Notes: a model not told the origin generated them from the letters alone. Counted from the stretch's first letter, positions 54,335 through 63,890 are shown. The stretch: 64,000 bases of DNA from Pseudomonadota bacterium (GCA_029561145.1 JAKQJM010000057.1:1-64000), one strand, 5' to 3'. Numbers and translations: made by a program.

Positions 54335-55000
54335 ATGAACCCTGCAAGCGCAAAATCCTGCGGACCCGGGCGTCCGAAAGATCTCGAGAAGCGGGCCGCC
54401 ATCCTTCAGGCGGCGAAGCAGCTGTTCCCGGAACACGGCTTCGACGGCACGAGCATGGACACGATCGCCGCCCTGGCGGGCGTGTCGAAGCTGACTGTCT
54501 ACAGCCACTTCGTCGACAAGGAACGCTTGTTCATCGAGGCAGTTCGCGAGAAATGCGCCGAGCAGATGCCGTTCGAGTTGTTCGATGTCGACGTCAGCGG
54601 CCCGATCCGCGAGCAGTTGATGGCAATCGCGCGTGCCTTCTTTGCCCTGGTCACGAGCGAGGAATCGATCTCCCTGCATCGCTTGCTGACTACCGGCGCT
54701 GGTGGCTCGGGCAAGCTCGCGCAAATGTTCTGGGAAGCCGGGCCGCAGACCCTGCAAGCCGAATTTGCCGGTTTCCTGAAGCGCGAGGTCGAAGCCGGTC
54801 AGCTCGAGATTGCCGATATCGAGCGCGCAGCCGCGCAGTTCTTCTGCCTGCTCAAGGGTGAACTGCATGCGCGCCAGCTCTGTGGCTGCAGTGCCGCTCC
54901 GATCACCCAACTGGAAATCGATCGACATCTAACCGCGACGGTCGAATTCTTCCTGCGTGCCTACGCATCCCGCAGGAGTGCCGTCGGGCTCAGTCCTTGA
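54335..55000 (+). CDS. TetR/AcrR-family transcriptional regulator
   Basis: Regulator of 221 residues. The N-terminal helix-turn-helix runs from RAAILQAAKQLFPEHGFDGTSMDTIAALAGVSKLTVYSHF (about 21-60), with the recognition helix at SKLTVYSHF. The C-terminal ligand domain resembles the AefR-like type (RLLTTGAGG...FWEAGPQTLQ). It is encoded back-to-back with the RND adaptor, so it is very likely the local repressor of the pump. The inducer is unknown. Its 3' end overlaps the convergent PilZ gene by 11 nt. Confidence 0.92.
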   Translation: MNPASAKSCGPGRPKDLEKRAAILQAAKQLFPEHGFDGTSMDTIAALAGVSKLTVYSHFVDKERLFIEAVREKCAEQMPFELFDVDVSGPIREQLMAIARAFFALVTSEESISLHRLLTTGAGGSGKLAQMFWEAGPQTLQAEFAGFLKREVEAGQLEIADIERAAAQFFCLLKGELHARQLCGCSAAPITQLEIDRHLTATVEFFLRAYASRRSAVGLSP

Positions 55001-55328
55001 GGTCGCCGAGCCATGACTCGATCGTCTCGAGATCGCGGTCGGAAATATCGATGAAGTGGAAACCGGCCCAGTACTGTCCCGGCACGTTGGCGTTTTCCGC
55101 CCACATTTCCTGAACGCCCACTTCGATGGTCTGCGGATGGCCATGTCCGTTGACCAACTCGAAACCAAGCTGGAACAGTGCGCCCTCGGCAATGTTCTCA
55201 TCGCAGACGAGCAACATGCCATCGGCTGAAAGATTGCCGATGCGGCCGATGATCTGGCCGGTCATCTTGTTTGTCACCGGGATCGTGACGAAGGCGGATT
55301 TGCGCGGAGAGCGCCTGTATTCGTTCAT
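54990..55328 (-). CDS. PilZ-domain protein
   Basis: Protein of 112 residues, a single PilZ domain. The c-di-GMP-binding R-x3-R element appears as RRSPRK at the N-terminus. The second element (usually D/N-x-S-x-x-G) reads NLSADGMLL, so both contacts are present. It starts 10 bp after the DUF1631 stop, with GAGGAT as ribosome-binding site, so the two genes are an operon. A role as c-di-GMP effector is likely; the output is unknown. Confidence 0.88.
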   Translation of the reverse strand: MNEYRRSPRKSAFVTIPVTNKMTGQIIGRIGNLSADGMLLVCDENIAEGALFQLGFELVNGHGHPQTIEVGVQEMWAENANVPGQYWAGFHFIDISDRDLETIESWLGDLKD

Positions 55329-55338
55329 CGTCTGATCC

Positions 55339-57717
55339 TCATGCCGGTGCGGGCTGGCTGGATTGACCGGTGAACTGCTGAAGCTTGCCCATGATTGCCT
55401 TCCAGGCGCGGTCGATGAGGTTTTCCGATTCCTGCTTGTAGATGCGCACCTGGCCGCGGATCAGATCCCTCGCCAACTGCTCGATGGTCTTTTCATCCGC
55501 ACGTGCGCCGCGCTGGTTGACGAACAGGCAACGTCCCGTCACGGTCGAGAACCAGGCCAGCTTGCGACGTACCGCGCTGCCTTGTTGATTGGTCACGAAT
55601 TCGAACCACGTACCGAATGGCAAGGTACGGATCCGCTGGATCATTTCCTTCTCTTCGCTGGTCAGTGGCGTCGACTGCTCGGCCTTGGCCGAATCGCCGG
55701 TTGATTTTGCCGGTGTGGCGGATTCGCTGCCGAGTCGGGGTTTGCTCTTCAGGGTCATCGCCAGTTCGGTATGACTGGTCTTCTTCTCCACCGATGCGGG
55801 ATCGAACAGCTTGTTGACGACACCGTCTACTTCGTCGACATGCAGGCCGACCTGGAGCAGGCCGCTGCGGACTTCCTCGCGAACCTTCTGGTCGACCTTG
55901 CTGACGTCCGAACTCACGCCGATCTGCATGAGCTGGTCGGCGACCGCGAGACATCGCCGGTACGCCTGGCTGTCCTCGCCCTGGCGCAGCAAGGTCAGCG
56001 ACAGCACATCGGTCCAGGCCTGTTCGAGAACGGCACGCACCATCGGCGCCGGCTTGCCGCGCTTGAGCAGCCGCGCGATGGCCGCATTCGCCTGTTCGCG
56101 CGAGAGATCCAGTCGCTCGCGTCCCTTTGCCGCATCGATATGCCGACGTTCGGCAATCTCGGCGCGCCGGGTGACCTGCGACATGTAGCGCCCGAGATCG
56201 TCCAGCAACGATTCCATCAGCGACAGGTCGCCGTTGAATTCGTTGGTCACGCGATCGACCATCGAGGTCATCGTGTCGACCATTCCGCTGTCGGTTTCAT
56301 CGTCGACCAGCCACGTCGAGGTGGCCTCGGCGACGCTGTTGAGCAATTGGCGTGCCGGATGGTTGCGTTGCGTGAAGAAGTGCTTGTCGCTGATCGCGCT
56401 GCGCAGCACCGGAACCTGGAGTTTGGCGATCAGCTCGCGACTGCTGCCGTGCGACGAGAGATTCTGGCCGATGTAGTCGAACAGCATGCCGACCAGGTCG
56501 ATCGTGTCGGAGTCCTCTTCGGCGATTATCGGCGTCTGGCCTTCAGGGCTGTTCGCGCGAAGCTGGTTGAGCAGGTCCTGTTTGAGGTGGCCAATGCTGC
56601 GCGAAACGGTTTTGCCGTTCTGCTGGAAACTCGCGACGGGAGTCGCCTGCAGGCCACCGAGTACCGTTTGCAGGTCTTCGCGGGTCGCCATGTAACTGGC
56701 AGCCGGCGCCGCTGCCGGCGCGATGTTCAGGGCACGCCGACGTTCCGCCAGGAGCCCGCGCAAGGAGGAAAACAATTCGGAATCGCGTTCGGCGTCGGCA
56801 GCTGCCAGTCCGTTGGCGGGATCGGCTCCGTGCGCCATCGGCGTGGAACGATTCGGGCGGGTCGCGGCGGGTCGGGCTGTACCGACCGAGCTCGCGCGTG
56901 CCGGCGCTGCGGTCGCGGACGGCTCGGCCTTGGTCTCCTCGGCCGGTTCGGAGGCCTCCGCTTTGCGCGCGCCACCATTCTTCGGCGTTGCCGTCTTGTG
57001 GGCATGCACCTGCAGGTGCGGCAGAACCCCTTGCTCGCTGAGATAGCGGTTGAGCGTTTCGTAGAACGGCCCGATCGCGTTCATGACCACGTTGTCGAAA
57101 TCGTGGAACACGTGGATGCGATCGCCCTGCTCGAGATCGAGATCGCTCAAGGCATATTGCAGCGCCCGGGCCAGCGCAAGCGGCCCCAGCGGCAGGTTCT
57201 CGGTTTCGAACGGCGGCCGACCGGCGAGCACGCCGAGCCGATGGCCAAGCATGTACAACGCGGTTGTGTGCCGGATTTCGGACTTGTTGCCGATGTCCTG
57301 GATCGCCAGGGAAATCTCGAGATCGCGCGAATCGACCAGTTCCAGCTTGGTCGGGTTGCGATCCTTGTGGCTGGCATCGGCGGGTTCAGCTTGGCCGACT
57401 TCGTTGAGCAAGGCGAGGCTCGATTCGAGATGCATGAGGAAGCGCGGAACGATGTCGGCCTTTCCGCGCTTGATTTCACGTATCGCCTCGAACAGTCGCG
57501 CCTGCTGCTCGTTGCTGCGGGCACAATCGGCCTGCTTGAACAGGCGCTGCTCGACCTCATCGAACAATTGACCGAGCGCCGCCTCGAAATAGGCGGTCCG
57601 TTCCTGCAGGCCATCGAGCAGGAATCGCACGCGTCGCGGAAACGACCGTTCCGCGAGTCGCACGAGGCGAGTCCTGCTCTCGGCCATTTGCAATGATCTT
57701 TTTCCAGCGTCGCTCAC
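55339..57717 (-). CDS. DUF1631-family protein
   Basis: Soluble, mostly helical protein of 792 residues. I choose the GTG at 57717, preceded by GGGGGAC; the track ORF adds 69 residues that overlap the btuB stop region. It matches the DUF1631 family of Proteobacteria by the ADCARSNEQQARLFEAIREIKRG segment, the FDNVVMNAIGPFYETLNRYL region and the C-terminal block LPFGTWFEFVTNQQGSAVRRKLAW. That last block resembles the PilZ-like end seen in these proteins. Function not established. The operon with a PilZ protein suggests c-di-GMP signalling. Confidence 0.85.
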   Translation of the reverse strand: MSDAGKRSLQMAESRTRLVRLAERSFPRRVRFLLDGLQERTAYFEAALGQLFDEVEQRLFKQADCARSNEQQARLFEAIREIKRGKADIVPRFLMHLESSLALLNEVGQAEPADASHKDRNPTKLELVDSRDLEISLAIQDIGNKSEIRHTTALYMLGHRLGVLAGRPPFETENLPLGPLALARALQYALSDLDLEQGDRIHVFHDFDNVVMNAIGPFYETLNRYLSEQGVLPHLQVHAHKTATPKNGGARKAEASEPAEETKAEPSATAAPARASSVGTARPAATRPNRSTPMAHGADPANGLAAADAERDSELFSSLRGLLAERRRALNIAPAAAPAASYMATREDLQTVLGGLQATPVASFQQNGKTVSRSIGHLKQDLLNQLRANSPEGQTPIIAEEDSDTIDLVGMLFDYIGQNLSSHGSSRELIAKLQVPVLRSAISDKHFFTQRNHPARQLLNSVAEATSTWLVDDETDSGMVDTMTSMVDRVTNEFNGDLSLMESLLDDLGRYMSQVTRRAEIAERRHIDAAKGRERLDLSREQANAAIARLLKRGKPAPMVRAVLEQAWTDVLSLTLLRQGEDSQAYRRCLAVADQLMQIGVSSDVSKVDQKVREEVRSGLLQVGLHVDEVDGVVNKLFDPASVEKKTSHTELAMTLKSKPRLGSESATPAKSTGDSAKAEQSTPLTSEEKEMIQRIRTLPFGTWFEFVTNQQGSAVRRKLAWFSTVTGRCLFVNQRGARADEKTIEQLARDLIRGQVRIYKQESENLIDRAWKAIMGKLQQFTGQSSQPAPA

Positions 57718-57809
57718 GGTGTCCCCCAACCGCACCCAGTCGTCATTCTTGCATGATGACGAAAACTGCGACAGGTGTGGCTTGACAGTGAGGGAAAAAT
57801 ACCGCTGGA

Positions 57810-59594
57810 TCAGTGCGCCGACCAGACCACCTCGACGAATCCCGAACGCTCCGGCGTGTTGTAGCCATAGGCCAGCTCGTAGTCCTTGTCGGTCAGGTTC
57901 TCGATACGGGCGAGCAGCTTCCACTCGGGAGTCAGTACCCAGCTGGCGCGCAGGTTGAGCAGGGTGTAACCCGGCAATTCGATGCCGCCCACGTCGACAC
58001 GCTTGCCCGAGCGGACGAGTTCGGCGCCGGCGCGGATCGTTTCGCCGAATGAGCGTTCGACGCTGCCGCTGAACTTCTGCCTCGGGCGGCGCAACAACTG
58101 CGCATCGGTGTCTTCATTGCGCGGATCCTGCCACGTGAAGGCAGTGTCGAAGCGCCACGCCCCGACGGTCCTGTCGTAGCCGAACTCTGCTCCCTTGATG
58201 CGCGCGCGCGCGACGTTCTCGGCCTGGAAGTCGATGCCGCTGAAACTGATCAGGTTGCGTATGCGCGTCTCGTAGAAGTTGGCCTTGAGGTGCTGGTCTT
58301 GTCCCGGAATGAACTCGAAGCCGACTTCGCTGCTGCGCGAGGTTTCCGGATCGAGACCGGGATTGCCGGCGAACATGCCGCCGAAACCGGGCGAATACAG
58401 CTCGTTGAGTGTCGGCCCGCGGAATCCCTGGCCGTGGCTTGCGTAGGCGCGCGCGGCATCGTTGAAACGCCAGCCCGCAGCGACCGAGCCCGTCGAGTGG
58501 TTGCCGAACACGCTGTTGTGGTCGCTGCGCAGGGACACCTCGCTGTCGAATGCACCCACGCCGATTTGCCAGCCGGCATAGATGCCGGTGTTGCTGCGGC
58601 TTTCCTTGTAGTTATCGCGATTCTCGCCACGTTCGTGCAGCGATTCGATGCCGAGGACTAGATGCTGTTCCCGTGAAAGTGCGATCTCGTTCTGCCAGCC
58701 CAATGAGGTGCGGCGCGATTCATAGGCGCCGAAGTAGGCTGGCGTTGCGTAGTCTTCGCTGCTGCCGCCGAGCATGAGGCGATGCTGCCAGACCGGTGTG
58801 ACCGATCCGCTGAGGGCGAGGTTGAAAGCCTGTTCGGTGAAATCCGAATAGCCGCCGGCGAACTCGGTCGTGCCCTGGCTGCGGATCAGTGCGCCCTCCA
58901 GCCTCTGTTCGCCCCAGCGTTGATCGGCGCGCGCCGCGAGATGACGGTTGCGCAGGCCGTGGTCCTTGTCTTCGTAGCCGAAGCCGTTCTCGTTCTGGCT
59001 CGGGAATCCGTCTTCGTCCCGCGCACCGAGCTGGACGCTGAAACCGCCGCTTTCACCGCGATGGCCGACACCGACATCAGCCTTGGCATCGCCGTAGCTG
59101 CCATAGCCCACGGCCACGCGCGGTCCGTCGAGGCTGCGCGTGAAGATCTGGATGACGCCGCCGATCGCATCGGAACCCCAGTAGCTTGCGCGCGGGCCTC
59201 GCACGATCTCGATGCGTTCGATCGTTGCGAGCGGCAGGGTTTCCCAGGTGAATACACCGGTGCCCAGCGCCGAGACTCGGACACCGTCGATCAGGACGAG
59301 GACGTGATTGTTGTTGGTGCCACGCAGGAACACCGAAGTCTGGCCGCCGGGCCCGCCGGTGCGGGCGATGTCGACGCCGGCTTGAAGGCGCAGCAGATCG
59401 CTGATGTCGCGCGTTGCGCTGGCCTCGATCTGCGCGCGGGTGATCACACTGACATCGGCGAGCGTGTCATCGACCGTCTGCGTGACGCGAGTCGCGGTCA
59501 CGATGACGTCGGGTTGCAGGGTCGCCTCGTCGGCGAAGGCGGACGCGCTGAAAACGGCAAGCATGCCGAGGCACAACAGGGAAGATCGACGCAT
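57810..59594 (-). CDS. btuB: TonB-dependent vitamin B12 receptor
   Basis: Outer-membrane receptor of 594 residues started at the ATG at 59594, which has GGAG at good spacing and opens the signal peptide RRSSLLCLGMLAVFSASAFA. The TonB box reads DVIVTATRV. The plug domain includes DISDLLRLQAGVDIARTGG and VLVLIDGVRVS, and the rest is a 22-strand barrel. The cobalamin riboswitch in its leader settles the substrate class. No btuCDF or corrinoid gene is in the window. Confidence 0.93.
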   Translation of the reverse strand: MRRSSLLCLGMLAVFSASAFADEATLQPDVIVTATRVTQTVDDTLADVSVITRAQIEASATRDISDLLRLQAGVDIARTGGPGGQTSVFLRGTNNNHVLVLIDGVRVSALGTGVFTWETLPLATIERIEIVRGPRASYWGSDAIGGVIQIFTRSLDGPRVAVGYGSYGDAKADVGVGHRGESGGFSVQLGARDEDGFPSQNENGFGYEDKDHGLRNRHLAARADQRWGEQRLEGALIRSQGTTEFAGGYSDFTEQAFNLALSGSVTPVWQHRLMLGGSSEDYATPAYFGAYESRRTSLGWQNEIALSREQHLVLGIESLHERGENRDNYKESRSNTGIYAGWQIGVGAFDSEVSLRSDHNSVFGNHSTGSVAAGWRFNDAARAYASHGQGFRGPTLNELYSPGFGGMFAGNPGLDPETSRSSEVGFEFIPGQDQHLKANFYETRIRNLISFSGIDFQAENVARARIKGAEFGYDRTVGAWRFDTAFTWQDPRNEDTDAQLLRRPRQKFSGSVERSFGETIRAGAELVRSGKRVDVGGIELPGYTLLNLRASWVLTPEWKLLARIENLTDKDYELAYGYNTPERSGFVEVVWSAH

Positions 59595-59729
59595 GATGGA
59601 TACTCCGGACGCACACCCGCGAAAACCAGGTGATTGCTCGGGCCAACAAGCGCGCATGGACGTAGCCATGAATGCCCGTCCGTTGCCCGCCGCAACGCCT
59701 GGAACTGTCGACGTCTTCGACGTCAGCCA

Positions 59730-59912
59730 CGGGCCGGTCTCCGGGCTTGCAAGCGATGCCGGGGCATCGGCCTGATCACCTTCCCGTGCGCACGGCACAG
59801 TGGTCAATCGATCAGGTTTGGCTTGCCTACCGTTGCGGGGGCAGCGCCGGAATTGCGATGGATTGCGGACCGGCTTCCCGTTTCACCCGATCAAACGATC
59901 AGGCACCTGTGG
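59730..59912 (-). promoter_or_regulatory. Cobalamin (AdoCbl) riboswitch controlling btuB
   Basis: On the minus strand, reading toward btuB: ACAGGTGCCTG, then GGTGAAACGGGAAGCCGGT, then GCCCCCGCAACGGTA, and finally the B12 box AGCCCGGAGACCGGCC at 59747-59732. All conserved blocks are in the right order and spacing. The remaining 135 bp to the btuB start should hold the expression platform. It lowers btuB expression when cobalamin is plentiful. Confidence 0.93.
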
Positions 59913-60012
59913 CGCGCGCAGTGTACCGGAAAGTCGCGGCTACGGACCGGGCGGGGATCGGAAATCGGGAGGCTTCCCGCTGTCGTGTCGCGCGGTCTCC
60001 CGGTCACCCGCT

Positions 60013-61188
60013 TCATCGCGCCAGATAACGCATCGCATCGGCCAGGCCGTGCGGCGTCAGCGGATACATCTTGTCGTCGACCAGCTCACGCACGAAATCG
60101 GTCGACGGTGTGTAGCGCCAGCGCTCGATCGGTGTCGGATTGATCCAGACAAGCTTGCGGAAACGCTCCTTGAGGCGCTGGAACCAGATCGAGCCGGGTT
60201 CCTCGTTCCAGTATTCGACGCTGCCGCCGGCATGCGTGATTTCGTATGGGCCCATTGCCGCATCGCCGACAAAGACGACCTTGTGATCCGGGTTGTAGCG
60301 GCGCAGCACTTCGCGCGTCGATGTCGCCTCGCTGCTGCGGCGCAGGTTGTCGCGCCAGACGTGGTCATAGATGAAATTGTGGAAGTAGAAATGTTCGAGT
60401 CGCTTGAACTCGGATCGTGCGGCGCCGAACAAGGCCTCGCAGGCGTAGACGTGCTCGTCCATCGAGCCACCGACATCGAGAAACAGCAGGACCTTGACCG
60501 CATTGTGGCGCTCCGGGCGCAGGCGGATATCAAGCATGCCGCCTTCGCGCGCCGTGGCGGCGATGGTGCCATCGAGATCGAGTTCCTCGGCTGCTCCTTC
60601 GCGTGCGAAACGGCGCAGCCGGCGCAGGGCGATCTTGAGATTGCGCGGGCCGAGTTCGGCGTCGGCATCGAGATTGCGGTAGACGCGCTGGTCCCAGACC
60701 TTCGCTGCCATGCGCCCACCGCCTTGCGTGCCGACCCGGATTCCGCCGGGATGGAAGCCGCCCGCTCCGAACGGGCTCGTGCCGCCCGTGCCGATCCAGC
60801 GGTTGCCGCCGGAATGACGCTCCTTCTGCTCCTCGAGACGCCGGCGGAATTCCTCCATGAGTCGGTCGAGGCCACCGAGCGATTCGATCTTCGCCTTCTC
60901 CTCGTCGGTCAGCAGGCGCTGCAGGCTCTGGCGCAGCCATTCATCAGGCACCGCGGCCAGTTGCTCGGGTGCAATCGTCTCGATGCCGCCGAGATACTGG
61001 CCGAAGGCGCGATCAAACCGATCGAAATGACGCTCATCCTTGACCAGGATCGTGCGAGCCAGCGCGTGCAGGGCATCGTGGTCGGCAAAGGCGAAGTCGG
61101 CTTCGAGCGCGGCCATCAGGTCGAGCCACTCGCGCAGGCTCACCGGTACGCGGGCAGCGCGCAGGGCCTCGAACAGTCCGATCAGCAT
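60013..61188 (-). CDS. VWA-domain (CoxE-like) protein
   Basis: Protein of 391 residues. The N-terminal half is helical, with a Gly-rich linker (GGTSPFGAGGFHPGGIRVGT). The C-terminal half is a von Willebrand A domain whose metal site reads DVGGSM, missing the second Ser of the classical D-x-S-x-S. It lies 5 bp after the MoxR gene. MoxR/VWA pairs act as chaperone-like systems that assemble or insert cofactors into other proteins. The client is unknown here. Confidence 0.9.
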   Translation of the reverse strand: MLIGLFEALRAARVPVSLREWLDLMAALEADFAFADHDALHALARTILVKDERHFDRFDRAFGQYLGGIETIAPEQLAAVPDEWLRQSLQRLLTDEEKAKIESLGGLDRLMEEFRRRLEEQKERHSGGNRWIGTGGTSPFGAGGFHPGGIRVGTQGGGRMAAKVWDQRVYRNLDADAELGPRNLKIALRRLRRFAREGAAEELDLDGTIAATAREGGMLDIRLRPERHNAVKVLLFLDVGGSMDEHVYACEALFGAARSEFKRLEHFYFHNFIYDHVWRDNLRRSSEATSTREVLRRYNPDHKVVFVGDAAMGPYEITHAGGSVEYWNEEPGSIWFQRLKERFRKLVWINPTPIERWRYTPSTDFVRELVDDKMYPLTPHGLADAMRYLAR

Positions 61189-61193
61189 GACGG

Positions 61194-62042
61194 TCAGCCG
61201 CGGCTCTGGCGCCGATGCATGAAGGCCAGGCGCTCAAGCAACTGGACGTCCTGTTCGTTCTTGATCAACGCGCCGTACAACGGCGGGATCGCCTTGGCGG
61301 CATCGCGCTCGCGCAAGACCGCAAGCGGGATCTGGTCGGCAAGCAGGAGCTTGAGCCAGTCGATCAACTCGGAGGTCGAGGGTTTTTTCTTCAATCCTGG
61401 AATCTCGCGCAATTCGAAGAACATCTCGAGGGCGCGTGCGACGAGATCCTCGGCGATCTTCGGAAAATGCACGGCGACGATGCTTTCCAGCGTGGCCCGG
61501 TCAGGGAACGCGATGTAGTGGAAGAAGCAGCGGCGCAGGAACGCGTCAGGCAGCTCCTTCTCGTTGTTCGAGGTGATCACGATGATCGGCCGCTGGCGTG
61601 CACGCACGGTCGCGCCGGTTTCGTAGACATGGAATTCCATGCGATCGAGTTCGAGCAGCAGGTCATTCGGAAACTCGATGTCGGCCTTGTCGATCTCGTC
61701 GATCAGCAACACTGCGCGACGATCGCAATCGAATGCGTCCCACATCTTGCCGCGCCGGATGTAGTTGCCGACGTCCTGCACGCGCGGATCGCCAAGCTGG
61801 GAATCGCGCAGGCGGCTGACCGCGTCGTATTCGTAGAGCCCCTGTTGCGCCTTGGTCGTCGATTTGACGTGCCAGGTGAACAACGGCGCATCGATCGCGC
61901 GCGCCACTTCCTCTGCCAGCAAGGTCTTGCCGGTGCCGGGTTCGCCCTTGATCAGCAGGGGGCGCTCCAGCGTGATCGCCGCGTTGACGGCGAGCTTCAG
62001 TTCATCGGTGGCGACATAACGGTCGGTGCCGGAAAATTTCAT
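61194..62042 (-). CDS. MoxR-family AAA+ ATPase
   Basis: ATPase of 282 residues from the ATG at 62042 with GGAAG eight bases upstream; the track opens at 62096. Walker A is GEPGTGKT, Walker B is VLLIDEID, sensor 1 is in ITSNNEKELPDAFLRRC, and the C-terminal lid follows. The start MKFSGTDRYVATDEL is typical of the family. It works with the adjacent VWA protein. Confidence 0.93.
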   Translation of the reverse strand: MKFSGTDRYVATDELKLAVNAAITLERPLLIKGEPGTGKTLLAEEVARAIDAPLFTWHVKSTTKAQQGLYEYDAVSRLRDSQLGDPRVQDVGNYIRRGKMWDAFDCDRRAVLLIDEIDKADIEFPNDLLLELDRMEFHVYETGATVRARQRPIIVITSNNEKELPDAFLRRCFFHYIAFPDRATLESIVAVHFPKIAEDLVARALEMFFELREIPGLKKKPSTSELIDWLKLLLADQIPLAVLRERDAAKAIPPLYGALIKNEQDVQLLERLAFMHRRQSRG

Positions 62043-62136
62043 TGCAGGGGCTTCCTGGTTGTTCGTCATTGCGTCGATTCCGCAGCAGGCGTCCAAGATA
62101 TTTTTGGGGTGCGATCCGAAACTGCGTGAATCGCTC

Positions 62137-62325
62137 CTACTCGCGATCGGTCGTGGTATTCACGTCGGTCAATTCGCCGGCATCGTCGATACGCAGACGC
62201 ACCTCGATCGGACGACAGCAGATCGCGCAGTCCTCGACATAGGCCTGGCTGCCAGCCGAGCAGTCGACCGTGGTCTCGAAGGCCTCGCCACAATACGGGC
62301 AATGCAGGGTTACTGACTCAAGCAC
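62137..62325 (-). CDS. CPXCG-motif cysteine-rich protein
   Basis: Protein of 62 residues if started at the GTG at 62325, which has GGAGG just upstream; an ATG at 62340 is the track start. Two Cys pairs (HCPYCGE and EDCAICCRPIEV) form a probable zinc ribbon. The family is conserved in Gammaproteobacteria, with no known role. It overlaps the hemW stop by 8 nt on the same strand. Confidence 0.85.
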   Translation of the reverse strand: MLESVTLHCPYCGEAFETTVDCSAGSQAYVEDCAICCRPIEVRLRIDDAGELTDVNTTTDRE

Positions 62326-63511
62326 TTGGCCTCCGGCCATCGTCGGCAGGAGCTGGCAGGAACATCGCGATCACGTCGTTGAGGAAGCGCTGGCCTTCGT
62401 CCGTCGCGCGAAGGATCTCGAGTCCTTCGCGGATCCAGCCCTGCTTCCTCGCCGCTGCGAGTGTCGACGCGATCGCTTCGATGCCAAGTCCGGTACGTTG
62501 CGGAAATTCGTTCATCGGCACGCCATCGACCAGGCGCAATGCATTCATCATGTATTCGAAGGGTAGATCCAGCGACGCGATTTCGACGGTACTGGCGGTC
62601 GCGCGTGGTGCCCCGGCGTGGTCGAGATAGGCGCGCGGCGTTCGTTGCTTGGCGCGTCGTCGAATCGTTCCGCTCGCCGCATCGGTCAGCTTGCCATGTG
62701 CGCCTGCGCCAATGCCCAGATAGTCGCCGAATTCCCAGTAGTTGAGGTTGTGCGTCGAGCGTCGGCCCGCCTGGGCGTATGCCGAGATCTCGTATTGCGC
62801 GTAGCCGGCATCGGCGAGCATCTGCTGGCAATGCTCCTGCATGTCCCAGGCAGCGTCGCTGTCGGGGAGAGTCGGCGGACGCGCCGCGAACAACGTATTC
62901 GGTTCGATCGTGAGTTGGTAGTGCGAGATGTGCGTCGGTGCGAGTGCGATCGCCTGCTCGATATCACGTGCCGCGCCAGCGAGATCCTGATCCGGCAATG
63001 CATACATCAGATCGATGTTGAAATTGTCGAAACCGGCCTCGCGCGCCTCGCCGACGACGCGTGCCGCGTCGCTGGCCGAGTGGATGCGTCCGAGTCGATG
63101 CAGTTTTTCGTCGTCGAAACTCTGCACGCCGAAACTGATGCGATTGACCCCGGCGCCGCGATAGCCGTCGAAACGGCCATGCTCGACCGTGCCCGGATTG
63201 GTTTCAAGCGTGATCTCGATGTCGCGATCGAAGGACAGTCGCTTGCCGACCCCATCGAGGATCCGCGCAATCGCATCCGGCGAGAACAGGCTCGGCGTGC
63301 CGCCACCGAAGAAAATGCTGCGCAGGGGCCGATCCGCCAGCGCCTCGCCGAAGTCCGCGAGGTCGCGATCCAGGTCGGCGAGCAGCGCGGTCACATAGGC
63401 GTCCTGCGGCAATCCACCGACCTGCGCGTGCGAATTGAAATCGCAGTACGGACATTTCTTCACGCACCAGGGGATGTGGATATAGAGCGACAGGGGCGGG
63501 GCGATCAGCAT
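62318..63511 (-). CDS. hemW: Radical SAM heme chaperone
   Basis: Protein of 397 residues from the ATG at 63511, where the sequence becomes PLSLYIHIPWCVKKCPYCDFNS. The C-x3-C-x2-C of the 4Fe-4S cluster and the GGGTPSL SAM-binding motif are intact. The C-terminal HemN-like domain follows. HemW binds heme and passes it to target proteins; it lacks the second Cys set of coproporphyrinogen oxidase HemN, so HemW is the better name. Confidence 0.92.
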   Translation of the reverse strand: MLIAPPLSLYIHIPWCVKKCPYCDFNSHAQVGGLPQDAYVTALLADLDRDLADFGEALADRPLRSIFFGGGTPSLFSPDAIARILDGVGKRLSFDRDIEITLETNPGTVEHGRFDGYRGAGVNRISFGVQSFDDEKLHRLGRIHSASDAARVVGEAREAGFDNFNIDLMYALPDQDLAGAARDIEQAIALAPTHISHYQLTIEPNTLFAARPPTLPDSDAAWDMQEHCQQMLADAGYAQYEISAYAQAGRRSTHNLNYWEFGDYLGIGAGAHGKLTDAASGTIRRRAKQRTPRAYLDHAGAPRATASTVEIASLDLPFEYMMNALRLVDGVPMNEFPQRTGLGIEAIASTLAAARKQGWIREGLEILRATDEGQRFLNDVIAMFLPAPADDGRRPSA

Positions 63512-63587
63512 CCGCACATTGTAGTCGCCGCGTTGCCGGGCAGCGCATCGGATGAGGCGGGAACCTGTGGGATGTTCGAGCGTTCGT

Positions 63588-63769
63588 TCAGGCAGATCGT
63601 GCATTTCCGCCAGCAGCGCTCACTCGAAGCGCGCTCGGGATCGCGTTCCGTTGATTTCCGATTTCCGCAAGCGACAGGATGCGCTGGATGATCCGTTTGA
63701 CGTCATGTGTCGGAAAGCTCGCAGGTCCTTGGCTACGGATTTCCTGAAGGCCAGCTCAAAGCTGTCCAT
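63588..63769 (-). pseudogene. Frameshifted RelE/ParE-type toxin gene
   Basis: The ATG at 63769 opens FELAFRKSVAKDLR, the typical RelE-superfamily beta-hairpin/helix start. The frame is then lost. Restoring one base after the DLR codons continues as SFPTHDVKRIIQRILSLAEIGN, the expected second helix. The repaired product is about 60 residues, shorter than the 85-95 usual for RelE, and it lacks the catalytic C-terminal strands. The start lies 14 nt inside the antitoxin-like ORF, the usual toxin-antitoxin overlap. The toxin is therefore almost certainly inactive. Confidence 0.6.
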
Positions 63770-63890
63770 GCGCCTTCGGATCCTTGTGCAGCGCCTTGCA
63801 GGGGATGACAGGTTTCGCAACACGATCCTCGAAAACCTGGAGATCCTCCTGGCCTTCGCGCAGCGCCAACCGGATGACGTCGTTGAACAT
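63756..63890 (-). pseudogene. Antitoxin-like fragment
   Basis: ORF of 44 residues with AGGAG before the ATG at 63890. Its sequence (LALREGQEDLQVFEDRVAKP and DPKAHGQL) resembles the C-terminal toxin-binding half of RelB/ribbon-helix-helix antitoxins, while the N-terminal DNA-binding half is missing. Together with the broken toxin it is a decayed type II locus. Positions 63891-64000 upstream show no supportable gene. Confidence 0.5.
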
